A DNA stretch of 64,000 bases from Chionoecetes opilio (lineage: Eukaryota; Arthropoda; Malacostraca; Decapoda; Majidae): contig JACEEZ010020246.1 in assembly GCA_016584305.1 (NCBI GenBank), positions 5,001 through 69,000 of the forward strand, given 5' to 3'. Positions 51,246-60,504 of this stretch are shown piece after piece (positions within the stretch are counted from its first letter, which is position 1; every line of letters begins with the position of its first letter). The translations under genes were made by a program, and so were the position numbers. Below the pieces are notes generated by a model. That model was not told the origin of the DNA, searched no databases, and saw only the letters and a list, made by a program, of their open reading frames with translations.

Positions 51246-51702
51246 TGTTGTCAACATTTACGATTCGGCGATGATGACACCCACCACAGAAACGCTAGAC
51301 ATGATTAGCCGGTACCACAGATCGTCAGCCGATAACTTAACATTCCACCTCATGAATGTACAGCAACAGAAGAATTCATATGATTGTGGTGTCTACGCAT
51401 TACTATTTACTGCCGCTCTTTTGGACGACCAGGGCCCAACACAACACAACTACTACGACGTCAGATCACACCTTCAAACTATACTTAATACCGGACAACC
51501 AACTCCCTTCTCCTCCTCTGGAAAAAGAAGAAAAATAATAAACAAGACCATATCGAGATACATATACTGTTGTTGCCGAGGGTTGGACGTCGGAACCCCT
51601 ATGACGGGATGCGATGGTGCTTGTAATGGCTGGTGGCACAATTCATGTGCTAAACTCGTGGAAACCCCACAAGATGACTGGATTTGTGCAAAATGTATGT
51701 AA
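51127..51702 (+). CDS. MULE C-terminal Ulp1/C48 peptidase and PHD finger
   Basis: Continues the transposase protein in the +1 frame after a break between about 51110 and 51165. Ulp1-type cysteine peptidase residues are visible: H28 (GNHWITV), D46 (IYDSA), Gln at 79-81 and C87 (SYDCGVYALL). A complete C4HC3 PHD finger follows: C148, C150, C162, C166, H171, C174, C187, C190. Ulp1 domains are known in some plant MULEs (Kaonashi). A chromatin-reader PHD beside it suggests targeting to particular chromatin or processing of SUMO-like conjugates; that role is inference. No start codon of its own is implied by the ATG at 51127. Confidence 0.85.
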   Translation: MYVLLQQSSSWDIVKAGHVQPFHVNGNHWITVASQSEQPDVVNIYDSAMMTPTTETLDMISRYHRSSADNLTFHLMNVQQQKNSYDCGVYALLFTAALLDDQGPTQHNYYDVRSHLQTILNTGQPTPFSSSGKRRKIINKTISRYIYCCCRGLDVGTPMTGCDGACNGWWHNSCAKLVETPQDDWICAKCM

Positions 51703-52059
51703 ATTTTCATCATCGTGTGATTGTGTCATTGTGTGACTGTGTAATGCCCGGGTAGGCCTATAGTTTCTATGAATTTTATTGTTACTTTGTAGTTTGTTTT
51801 TAACGTATTAAAAAATTGTCATTTTAAAGCACGTTCATGATGTTGTGTTTCAAATTTATATTTTATGCCTATGTAAATAAACAATAATAATACATGGTGT
51901 GTTTTTTCTTTCACCATTACTATTACTACCAAATCACAATATTTAAACACTACAAACTCTTTATTTTCAATAATACAGCATGTGTTCATTCAAAACATTG
52001 TCGATTATTCGTCTGAATATAATACTGAATACAGTGTCCGCCATCCACCATTTTGGTTC

Positions 52060-52452
52060 ACTAGATCATGGCGCTCTGGTTACAGACCTGGAAATATACG
52101 AAAACATTGTCATTTAATTCTTCATTGGACTAGATAACATTGATACAACACCTCAAATTCCTTCTCATATACCTCTGCATGTACAATTGTTCTTTATAAA
52201 AGTTCCGAGAATGTTCCGAAATGTTCCTAGAATGTTCCGAAAATGAACAGACCTGGAAATATACGAAAACATTGTCATTTGATTCTTCATTGGCCACATA
52301 ACATTGATATAACACCTCAAATTAACTCTCATACACCTCTGCATTCGTCCCCTCCCCTGCAATTGTTCTTTATAAAAGTTCCGAGAATGTTCCAAAATGT
52401 TCCGAAAATGTTCCGAGAATGTTCCGAAATGTTCCGACTTTTAGTATTGGCC
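52060..52452 (-). repeat. MULE right terminal inverted repeat
   Basis: Inverse of 48280-48661, from ACTAGATCATGGCGCTCTGG to the outer TTAGTATTGGCC. Carries the same pair of internal subrepeats. Confidence 0.9.
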
Positions 52453-52470
52453 GTGTTTTGAATGAATCTG

Positions 52471-52962
52471 CGGTTAATTTATAGTTTCACCCAACCAACG
52501 ATTTTTTGATGCGTCTTATGTTTTTCTGGTAAGTTTTTTGTGTTTTGAATGAATCTGCTAACCGTTTCTGTCGCAATTATAATTTTTTTTTTTGCAAAAA
52601 TGAACAAAAATAAAATAAATGAACCTAAACCTAACCTATCCTTTACCTAACCTAACCCATACCTAACCTAACCTAACCTTTACCTAACTAGAAAAGGTTT
52701 TTAGGCAGATAAAGTTTTTTTTTTTTTAAAGTTAGGTAAAGGCTAGGTTAGGTATAGGTTAGGTATGAGTTAGGTTAGGTATAGGTAAGGGTTAGGTTAG
52801 GTTTAGGTTCATTTTTTTGTTTCTGTTTTGTCATTTTTGCCAAAAAAAAAAAAAAAATTGCGACAGAAACGGTTAGCAGATTCATTCAAAACACAAAAAC
52901 ACACCAGAAAAACATAAGACGCATCAGAAAATTGTTGGTTGGGTGAAACTATAAATTGACCG
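52471..52962. mobile_element. Foldback element with CCTAA/TTAGG core (F2a)
   Basis: Inverted arms of about 120 bp (CGGTTAATTTATAGTTTCAC and inverse), each containing AATCTGCTAACCGTTTCTGT. The core has CCTAACC repeats on the left and TTAGGT repeats on the right, so the core also pairs. Confidence 0.8.
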
Positions 52963-53000
52963 ACGAAACAATTTTTTTTGGGTGCGTTTTCATGTTTTTT

Positions 53001-53205
53001 TTATTAATCTGCTAACCGTTTCTGTCGCAAATAACTATTTAAAAAAAATGTTTACATGTTTTTAGTTAGATAAAGGTTAAGTTAGGTAAAGGTTAGGTTA
53101 GGTATAGGTTCGGTTTGGTTCAATTTGTTTTTTAATTGCTTGTTGTTGCAAATCATTGAACAAAAAATTGTGATTTGCGACAGAAATGGTTAGCAGATTA
53201 AATCT
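53001..53205. mobile_element. Smaller foldback of the same family (F2b)
   Basis: Begins ATTAATCTGCTAACCGTTTC and ends with the inverse (TGGTTAGCAGATTAAAT). The core has GGTTAGGTATAGGTT-type repeats. Shares termini with the inner arms of the 52471-52962 element. Confidence 0.7.
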
Positions 53206-53265
53206 AGGAAAAAAATGTTTCATCCACCAAAGTGAATTCGGTGTCAAACTGGAAATTTACTAACT

Positions 53266-53365
53266 TTGGTTAGGTAACCAATGTCCAGGTTAGGTTAGTG
53301 AACTAGTGGGGGGGGGGGGGGCTTTGAGGCACAGCCCCTCAGTTATGTTAGGCTACATTACCAAT
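53266..53365. repeat. Dispersed repeat R1, copy 3
   Basis: GTTAGGTAACCAATGTCCAG, GGTTAGTGAACTAGTGGGGG and CCCCTCAGTTATGTTAGG match copies at 25262 and 37461 in order. Confidence 0.6.
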
Positions 53366-53446
53366 TTCTATGTATTGTAATACACTGTAGTTTTACAGAG
53401 TTTGGGGACAAGGAAAAAATGTGGTGTCCAATAATGATAATCACTT

Positions 53447-53710
53447 TATTCTTCCGTCTCATCTATTACAAGTGGAAGTGTCGACGAAAATCTCCACGTC
53501 GGCTAGTGTTCCACTTTCAACGATCGACGGCAGTTTTAGAACTAGAATTTTAGTAGAATTCTACCGTTTAGCTACCTGGTAGCTACTCTTGTTTACCCAA
53601 ATTATTTTCGAGACACCAACCGAGAACTTTTGTCTACGGTGGAACACTTGCCGACGTGGATATTTTCAGCTATAGTTCCACTTGTAATATATGAAAAGGA
53701 AGAATAAATG
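53447..53710. mobile_element. Foldback element, ~72-bp arms
   Basis: Left arm CTTTATTCTTCC ... TATTACAAGTGGAA ... CCACGTCGGC ... GTGTTCCAC is inverted on the right. The core is about 120 bp. The GCCGACGTGG motif also appears at 39960. Confidence 0.7.
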
Positions 53711-54542
53711 GTATTTCTTTATTCGACACCACCTTTTTTTAAGTAACACTTTATTATTTTATATATTTTTGTTGTATTTTAAAGTAAATTAGGTTTTGGT
53801 TTTGACGGAAAGGAATACATTGTCTTTTATCACCCCATCCTCCCCCCAAGTTTATAAAATAAACAATGTCTGCAAGTAACGGTTAGGTTAGGTTACCGTA
53901 AGGTTAGGTTATGTATGCATAAACACACGTAAAAGCTGATTTCACATCTATATAGGGGTATGTAATATCAAGAACTGGAACTGTCGTATAATATAGGAAC
54001 ACGCTATGACGTAAAAATTGCAACACTCGTTGACAGCAACGAGAAATCCGGTAGACGAGAGTACCATAAACCGCCATTCATAGTATTCAACTTTGAACTT
54101 ACATTGAATATTTTTACAAAACACTAGAAAATACAATCTTCTGAAATATAATGTTACTTCATCATTATTTCTCAACTTATACACACTAGATGCATCATCA
54201 TACACGTTAAATTGTTGGAAAAAGCTTTAATAAAAAACCCTTGTTCCCCACCTCAAAGATATACTAAGCAATTCCAGGAATTGTCTCTTCAATCCCCCAG
54301 GTTCTAGTTACTTCTATCGTCACTAATATAAATACTCTTACCTCTGAAAAAAATTAATAATGAAAATTATATAAAAATAAACAACAATTATTCCATAAAT
54401 AATTATCATTTGTTTAAGATTTCAGTTTCAATCATTACTCATAATCTACTTTTTCTCTGTACCTATGAGTATTTTTGTACACCAGCCTTTGTATATATAT
54501 TTTTATATATTTGTGTTCTTATCAAATTTCTTTTATTTACAG

Positions 54543-55684
54543 CAGACGTTCGAAAAAAATTCAAGAACCTGCGGACATACTTCCTAGCTTGCCACAACAA
54601 ACTTAAAAAGGCTCCCAGTGGTTCCGAGGGATGTCCCGTGAAAAAGTGGCCTCTGTTCGACAGTGCCACATTCCTGATTGATTAATTGGTTGAGCAAATA
54701 CCAACACAACCCAGCTTTTACTTGCCTACTTCACTGACGGTCAGTTTTCAACTTTTTTTATGTAGGATAAATTGAATGTTGTGTTATTTTTTTTATGATG
54801 CATTACATCCAACTGAGTCACTACAAGTATAGTTTTGATTGGACTAGATTAAGATAGATAATGGTACCCTAAAATTTTAAAGGGGTTGCCGTAATAGATC
54901 TGCCCAACGAGCCCAACTAGTTAGGCATCCTCACTTCTGAGTTGATTGATAATTATCAATCAACTCAGAAGTAAGTATCTATTATAATAGATACTTATTA
55001 GGGAAACCTGGGAAAGATAACATATATTAACCTAGATGATGCAGGCAGTCAAAAGCTCAAAAACCAAAGTGATGCAGATGAGCACAGCAGTCAAGCACAT
55101 CCTATTTTTTGTGTGCCTCCAACTTTACTGTTTCTTGTTAACTTTTGTGTTTTTCTTTCACAGAATGCGGTAATGTCTTTTGGAGAAGACGGCTGTATCA
55201 TACAACATGCAAGGGATGCTGAAATGATCAGTTCTGAAGAAACTGTTGTGCCTGTCCGTCTTCCAATGTCAATGCCCAGCAGTCAATCATCTTCTGGACT
55301 TTGCAGCCAACAGTCTTCTGGGCCTAGCAGTCTCCCATCCCCTAGTGCCTCCAGTCTTTCATCTCCTAGTCCCTGCATTCTTTCTTTGAACAAACCGCCC
55401 AGACAAGTAATACAACCCCAAAAGTCAAGCGTAAGGTAAAAACAAACACACAGAAAGACGATAGCCCTGTTCATAATGTTTTGCAGAGCATTGACAGTTA
55501 TTTAAATGCAAAAACAACGACAGGGGAGATTGGTATGTTTGCTACTCATATGGGGCAGATGACAGCATATGCAGCTGAAATGATGCCATACAATGCCCAA
55601 CTTAAGTTAATGAGTATAATTTTAGAAAATATTAGAATCATAAATGGTGAAATTGCTGATGGGAAGTTTAAAACTCAGGAGTAA
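54543..55684 (+). pseudogene. Harbinger accessory protein (MADF/Myb-like), partial
   Basis: PIF/Harbinger elements carry a second gene for a Myb/SANT-type (MADF) DNA-binding protein that helps the transposase find the termini. Here the segment at 54543-54685 (after acceptor TTTATTTACAG) encodes the second half of a MADF domain: DVRKKFKNLRTYF ... GCPVKKWPLFDSATFL, and ends in TAA. A second exon follows acceptor TTTCTTTCACAG at 55164 (Ser-rich linker). A one-base frameshift near 55410-55425 separates it from a C-terminal part (KVKTNTQKDDSPVHNVLQSI to 55684). The N-terminal half was not found. Function is family knowledge; the gene is probably inactive. Confidence 0.65.
54933..54997. repeat. Adjacent perfect palindromes, 40 bp and 26 bp
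   Basis: 54933-54972 is a perfect 40-bp palindrome centred on GATAATTATC; 54972-54997 is a perfect 26-bp palindrome centred on TATTATAATA. They share one base. Both can extrude as cruciforms and lie in the intron between the two MADF-gene exons. Confidence 0.9.
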
Positions 55685-56118
55685 TATGATAGTTTGTATC
55701 TTTTATCTTTGTCCTTAATCTATTTTCAAGTAAACATCAACCTAATTCACTTTATACAGGATGCATTTAGTAGGAGATTAATTAAGCTAGTGAAAGTTAT
55801 TTAGGCCCGTATCGAATCCCGAGTCATGATGAAGTAGTACAGGAGCATTAGTAAAAATTTAACGAAAACCTAGAAAAAAATAGTAGAAAGCTGATTTTTT
55901 CAGGGGAGCTCCAGAAAACCATAAGCATGTCCACTGTGCAAAGTTCTGCAAATTCAACCTGGTGGCATTTTCAGAATTGAAGATGGCCGCTATAACAATT
56001 TGCGATAAATGGTTAAATTACCAAAATCGGCATAACTGGCAACTTATTACAGTGGACCCATGCCATGTTCATTTTGAGTTAAAATAATTAGCATAAAGTG
56101 TAATTACTAAGTGATATC

Positions 56119-56484
56119 ATGTCTCCAGACCAGTACTGCGACTTCACCGAGCATGGGTATTTCACCATCCGAAGAACAGACAAATTCTGGAGTGGAAACT
56201 TCAGCGACCAGACTATTGAACTAGAATTGATGCGGTTGCTGAAGACTTCCGGAGGTATTGCTCGTGGTCGAGGAATTACAGACAGCACACTCAATAAATG
56301 GGTGCATGCTATGCCCAGATGCATCCCAATATGCGATGCCCTGGAATGTTTCACTGCAGTCCACAGTCACACATCTGACCAGCACGTAGATCTGCGTGCT
56401 AGCAGTACAGCCAGAGATGCTAAAGATTATGAGACCTTCCTCAACTGGCTCAAAGTACACTCCATTTTCATATGGAGACCATGA
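56119..56484 (+). CDS. Nuclease-like protein, N-terminal part
   Basis: Opening part of the element's protein: GYFTIRRTDKFWSGNFSDQ, IELELMRLLKTSGGIARGRG, then SDQHVDLRASSTARDAKDYE and FLNWLKVH. This segment precedes the nuclease core in related uncharacterised invertebrate proteins I recognise, but it has no named domain. The reading frame shifts by one base between about 56440 and 56470, after which the protein continues in the next frame as TPFSYGDHDALVSV. The shift inactivates the gene unless it is a sequence error. Confidence 0.7.
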   Translation: MSPDQYCDFTEHGYFTIRRTDKFWSGNFSDQTIELELMRLLKTSGGIARGRGITDSTLNKWVHAMPRCIPICDALECFTAVHSHTSDQHVDLRASSTARDAKDYETFLNWLKVHSIFIWRP

Positions 56485-58072
56485 TGCTCTGGTCTCTGTA
56501 GCAAGCGGTGTTGTTGCTGGCAAGTGTGTAAATGCAGATCAAGCATTTGATATTGGTGTCAAGGCTGCTTCTGTAATGACTGGCGAAACCTATGCTGACG
56601 TAAAATTAAAACGAAAAGACCGTGTGACCAGCATCAGTGGTGACAAAAATCAGGTCACTGTGCGAGGTGTTGAGGTGGAGGTGTATAGAACAGTATTGTT
56701 CATGAGGGTCACATGTGTGATCCGGGAGAGTTCTGAGATGGAGGAATATCTGCTTCACGAGTTTGCCAAACAGCCACCCTCCCTATTCGATAAAGGTATG
56801 ATGAGGAAGAACACTAAGAGTGTCCTTGCTAGTGTTCTCAAGTCGAAAGTGAATGTCCATCTAGAACTTCCAGATAATGCACGTTTCGTCCTTGATGGAG
56901 GACATCTTCTTCAAAGCTTGCCATGGCCTGCTGATCCCACATACAACCAGGTGTGTGACCAGTATGTATCCCATGTTCTTGTTCACTATGGGCCAGGTAG
57001 TATAGTAATGTTTGACGGATATAGCAGTGCTTCCTCAACTAAAACGGCGGAACAGCAGCGAAGAGCCAAACAGAACACTTCTCCTGACATTGTCTTTGAG
57101 TTGGAAATGAAAACCACAACATCAAAAAAGGCATTCTTGGGTAATGGCAGGAATAAGGACCGATTAATCCAAAAATTAAAGGAGAAATATGAGGCTGTGG
57201 GTATAATTGTCAAACAGAGTGTTGCAGATGCTGACTGGCTGATTGCATCAAGTGCCATGATTACATCAACTGCCATAGATGGTGCCCCAACTCAAAATTC
57301 GCCTGTCGTTGTCGTGGGAACTGATACTGACTTACTGGTGATGATGGTCGCACAAGGCACCCCAAACATGAATCTTCATATGCTCTGTGGACGGAACCCT
57401 TTGCATGTGTACTGTATACGTGAAATCCAGGAAGCTTGTTCTAGCATCAAACAACACCTGATGTTTGTACATGCAATCACTGGATGTGATACTGAGTCTT
57501 CCATATACAATCAAGGGAAAAAAAAGGCCCTTCAGCTGTTCGATAGTGATGACAATTGGGACTGCTTGAGTGTTTTCTCTCAGTCTGACAGCAGTCAGGA
57601 TGAGATAGCACGCATAGGAGAGTTGTTTCTACTAAAGCTGTATGGAGCTGTCCGGTCAAATTCACTGGACAAGCATCGCTATGTTATGTACTTCCGATCT
57701 ATACGTAGAGCGTCCTTATCCTCATCTGGTTTCAAGTTGGAAGCAATCCATCCAACTTCAGCAGCTGCCAAGTTCCATAGCTATAGAACATACCATGCTG
57801 TACAGCAATGGCAGGGAAATGAGCTACCACCAAATGAGTGGGGGTGGGAGTACAGAGAGGGGATACTTGTTCCAATCTATACCGATAGGCCTGTTGCTCC
57901 CGAGAAGGTACTGAAAATGGTATCTTGCGGCTGCAAGGTAGGGTGTGGAAAGTCATGTCGTTGTTACAAGGCACGGATGGAGTGTACCATAATGTGCACT
58001 GGTTGCAGTGGGTACAATTGTAAAAATTCGCATGTTCTTGATATGCAAGGCGAAGGGGATACCACTGATTAG
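56465..58072 (+). CDS. FEN1/XPG-like nuclease with TSO1-like CXC domain
   Basis: Main part of the element's protein. Numbered from the first base triplet at 56396, it shows the ordered acidic motifs of the FEN1/XPG (PIN-fold) 5'-nucleases: D167 (FVLDGGHLL), D207 (VMFDGYS), D278/D280 (SVADADWL), D310/D312 (VVGTDTDLLVMM) and D365 (AITGCDTESSIYNQGKKKAL). The last corresponds to the GCDY...GIG.K motif before the helix-hairpin-helix. A conserved PTSAAAKFHSYRTYHAVQQW segment follows, then a Cys-rich end: C511, C513, C517, C521, C523, C530, C534, C537 and C542, resembling a tesmin/TSO1 CXC DNA-binding domain. A metal-dependent nuclease is inferred; the role in mobility is unknown. Confidence 0.75.
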   Translation, partial: FSYGDHDALVSVASGVVAGKCVNADQAFDIGVKAASVMTGETYADVKLKRKDRVTSISGDKNQVTVRGVEVEVYRTVLFMRVTCVIRESSEMEEYLLHEFAKQPPSLFDKGMMRKNTKSVLASVLKSKVNVHLELPDNARFVLDGGHLLQSLPWPADPTYNQVCDQYVSHVLVHYGPGSIVMFDGYSSASSTKTAEQQRRAKQNTSPDIVFELEMKTTTSKKAFLGNGRNKDRLIQKLKEKYEAVGIIVKQSVADADWLIASSAMITSTAIDGAPTQNSPVVVVGTDTDLLVMMVAQGTPNMNLHMLCGRNPLHVYCIREIQEACSSIKQHLMFVHAITGCDTESSIYNQGKKKALQLFDSDDNWDCLSVFSQSDSSQDEIARIGELFLLKLYGAVRSNSLDKHRYVMYFRSIRRASLSSSGFKLEAIHPTSAAAKFHSYRTYHAVQQWQGNELPPNEWGWEYREGILVPIYTDRPVAPEKVLKMVSCGCKVGCGKSCRCYKARMECTIMCTGCSGYNCKNSHVLDMQGEGDTTD

Positions 58073-58523
58073 ACATTCCTTCAACATATGGTTGGGTTAT
58101 TTGTGGTTTCTAATTGGTGTTTTGTACAATATAACATAGTTTGGCTATTATAAATGTAACGTACATAACATAGTTGTGGTATTATTAAAATAGAAAAAAA
58201 TTTCTTTTTCTTTTTCTTCACCTTATTGAATTTATGCCAATTATATCAACTCAAAATATTTTTTATGGCTCCATTGTATTCAGCACACTCTAAAACATAG
58301 ATGTACACACAAAAATCTTATTACTACGAACTCGGATGGATGATCATAGTACTTTTCATTTTATCGTTAATTGTGATGGCGGCCATTTTGAATTATGAAA
58401 ATGCCACGAGGTTGAATTTGCAGAACTTTGCATAAGGGCGATATATACAATATTTTGGAGGTCTCCTGAAAAAATCAGCTTTCTACTATTTATTTCCACC
58501 TTTTAGCTAATGCTCCTGTACTA

Positions 58524-58725
58524 AAGGGCGAGCGACAACCTTCGTCGACTGAGGAAGGGTACCATAAAAGGGATATTATTCGGAACGAAGAGCAGCGGCG
58601 AAGATCGGCACGAAGACACGGGGGTACCTATGTCTTCGTGCAGATATTCATCGGTGCTCTTCGTTCCGAAAAATATCCCTTTTATGGTATCCTTCCTGAG
58701 TCGACGAAGGTTGTCGCTCGCCCTT
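58524..58725. mobile_element. 202-bp foldback inside the right terminal repeat
   Basis: AAGGGCGAGCGACAACCTTC and its inverse bound a nearly perfect hairpin with ~95-bp arms (GTCGACTGAGGAAGGGTACC, AAAAGGGATAT, CGGAACGAAGAGC, TCTTCGTGC). The larger element's repeat continues on both sides (TGCTCCTGTACTA before, CATCATGACTC after), so this inserted into it. Confidence 0.85.
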
Positions 58726-59029
58726 CATCATGACTCAGTACGGGCATTAGTGTTCTGTTTAGTTCTATTCTATTCTATATTATTCTAATAATATTATTTT
58801 ATGTTCTATTCTATTCTTTTTGTTCATTCTATGTACGTACAACAAAGAAATAGTGAGCAAAAATGTGTTTTTTTCTGGGAGAGGGGGATTATAAATTTAG
58901 CCAAAATTTCAGTATAAATATGTTTCTTTCCAACTCAGTAATATTGCTTCTTATTATTAGTCTAATCATTATTATCTAAATTATTTTAAGAGAGCGTGCA
59001 AAAACTCTGGTTTCTGTGGCATCTGCTAA

Positions 59030-59165
59030 TGAACACTGTTATGCACATCTGCTATGGACACACATCTATTGCACATCTGCTATAGACACTGCAGCATCTG
59101 CTAATGAACACTGCTATGGACACACATCTAATGCACATCTGCTATAGACAATGGCATCTACTAAT
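59030..59165. repeat. Short tandem repeats of ATCTGCTAATGAACACTG type
   Basis: Units containing GCACATCTGCTAT, GACACACATCTA and GCATCTGCTAATGAACACTG recur about three times just beyond the transposase stop codon. Confidence 0.7.
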
Positions 59166-60095
59166 GCATGGTTGCCATATGAGCCTGCCAGTGCACTTGT
59201 CCTTCATTGTTAAAATAATCTTTGAATTTTTCCCTGACAGTCTTTGCATTGTTCGTATGGCCCATAGCAACAGCCTGAAGCATTTCTACAGCACCATGTT
59301 GATATTGGTGCATTTGACCTGTCTGCAGCTTGCCATTATCGATGTCCTCTATGTCCAAAAAACCAGGTGGTGTGTATGTATGCCTCGAAGTTTCTCGCAA
59401 CATGTTATGTAAAGACACAGCAGCCAGTGTAATATCTCTTACATTTTCAGGTGATGTTTTTATGGGCTGCTTGAAAATCTGAAACCTGACAGCTAGAATA
59501 CCGAAAGCATTTTCACTTGTTCTTCGAGCACGGGAGAGACGATAGTTAAAGATGCGTCTCTCAGCTGTTTGGCCTCCTCCTGGATATGGCTTTATTAGAT
59601 ACTCTTTTAGAGGGAAAGCATCATCCCCAACAAACACATATGGACACTGTTTTTCTGAAAAAGGTAGTTTTTCTGGCTGGGAAATATTTAGCATACCACC
59701 TTCCACTGCCTGCTTTAGGGTACACCTATCCCAAACTCCACCATCACTGGCTCTTCCACATGCACCAACATTAACATATATAAACTTACAATCAGCATCT
59801 ACTAGTGCCATCAAGATCATGCTAAAGTGACCCTTGTAGTCATAGTAATTTGACTCTGAGTTTGGTGGCTTGCTGATTGAAATCCTTTTCCCATCAAGTG
59901 CTCCTATACACATTGGAAAGTTCCACTGAGAAAATAATGCACTCGCTATGGCACACCACTCTTCTGTAGTTTCTGGTAGCTTTAAATGTTTTTCATGCAA
60001 GACTGTATATATTGCCCTGCAGACTGTGGGGATGATGTTTGACATCAGGTTGTGGCTGATGTGGAACTGGCAGGACAGCGACCTGTATGACTCTC
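59161..60095 (-). CDS. PIF/Harbinger transposase (HARBI1-like), C-terminal exon
   Basis: DDE nuclease of the Harbinger superfamily (DDE_Tnp_4 type). The exon starts after a strong acceptor (TTTCTTTTTCTTTCAG) and encodes about 310 residues ending MATMH. Motifs: GESYRSLSCQFHISHNLMS (helix-turn-helix-like), first Asp in CIGALDGKRI, second Asp in YVFVGDDAFPLKEYLIKPY, Glu in SRARRTSENAFGILAVRF, and the conserved SDGGVWDR. All three catalytic residues are present and the frame is intact. N-terminal exons were not found; the in-frame ATG at 60117 lies in the intron side of the acceptor. It faces the MADF gene at 54543-55684, the usual two-gene layout. Confidence 0.9.
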
Positions 60096-60504
60096 CTGAA
60101 AGAAAAAGAAAGATCATTTAATGGTATAATTTCTTTGTTTGGCACTAAACAACTAACAATTTAACATACACTATCGGCTAGATCTTGTCATTCTGCGTAC
60201 TTTTAATCCTAATTACACAATTGAATAATATCTGTGATATACATAATACCAAAAAAGAACCTTTATTTCAGCCAGATACGTTTTTTTTTATTTATCTACA
60301 CAACAATTCCACAATGCATAATAAACGCTCTTATCTATCACTACCTTACCCAAAATAGTTCTTCGATGTTTACCTCTCCATAAAACGACCGTAACTAATA
60401 CACTTCAAAGCTCCAGTTATTTCATACAAATATCAGTTACATACATTCACAATATTCCAGTCATCCCCAACACAGTTACACAAAAACTTCATCTGTACTC
60501 ATAA
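60096..60504. other. AT-rich non-coding, Harbinger intron or flank
   Basis: No exon of the missing transposase N-terminus could be recognised here. Confidence 0.4.

Larger units (their letters stand above)
48280..52452 (+). mobile_element. Mutator-like element (MULE) with C48 and PHD modules
   Basis: A 4.17 kb transposon bounded by ~385-bp terminal inverted repeats (48280-48661 and 52060-52452), beginning GGCCAATACTAAAAGTCGG. Flanks GTGTTTTTG (48271-48279) and GTGTTTTGA (52453-52461) form an imperfect 8- to 9-bp target duplication, as expected for MULEs. One plus-strand gene (48726-51702) encodes, in order, a CG-1-like domain, an RNase H-like MULE transposase, a SWIM finger, a C48 peptidase and a PHD finger. 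An AATAAA at 51876-51881 follows. The gene is broken twice (see parts). Confidence 0.9.
55805..58745 (+). mobile_element. TIR element encoding a FEN1-like nuclease with CXC domain
   Basis: A 2.9 kb element with ~190-bp imperfect terminal inverted repeats: left GCCCGTATCGAATCCCGAGT, right (in reverse) GCCCGTACTGAGTCATGATG. The inner parts share GTAGAAAGCTGATTTTTTCA, CAAAGTTCTGCAAATTCAAC and ATGGCCGC blocks. Flanks TTAG (55801-55804) and ATTAG (58746-58750) hint at a 4- to 5-bp target duplication. The right repeat is interrupted by a 202-bp foldback (58524-58725). It contains one nuclease-like gene and no recognisable DDE transposase, and it sits between the two genes of a Harbinger element. 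Confidence 0.75.
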
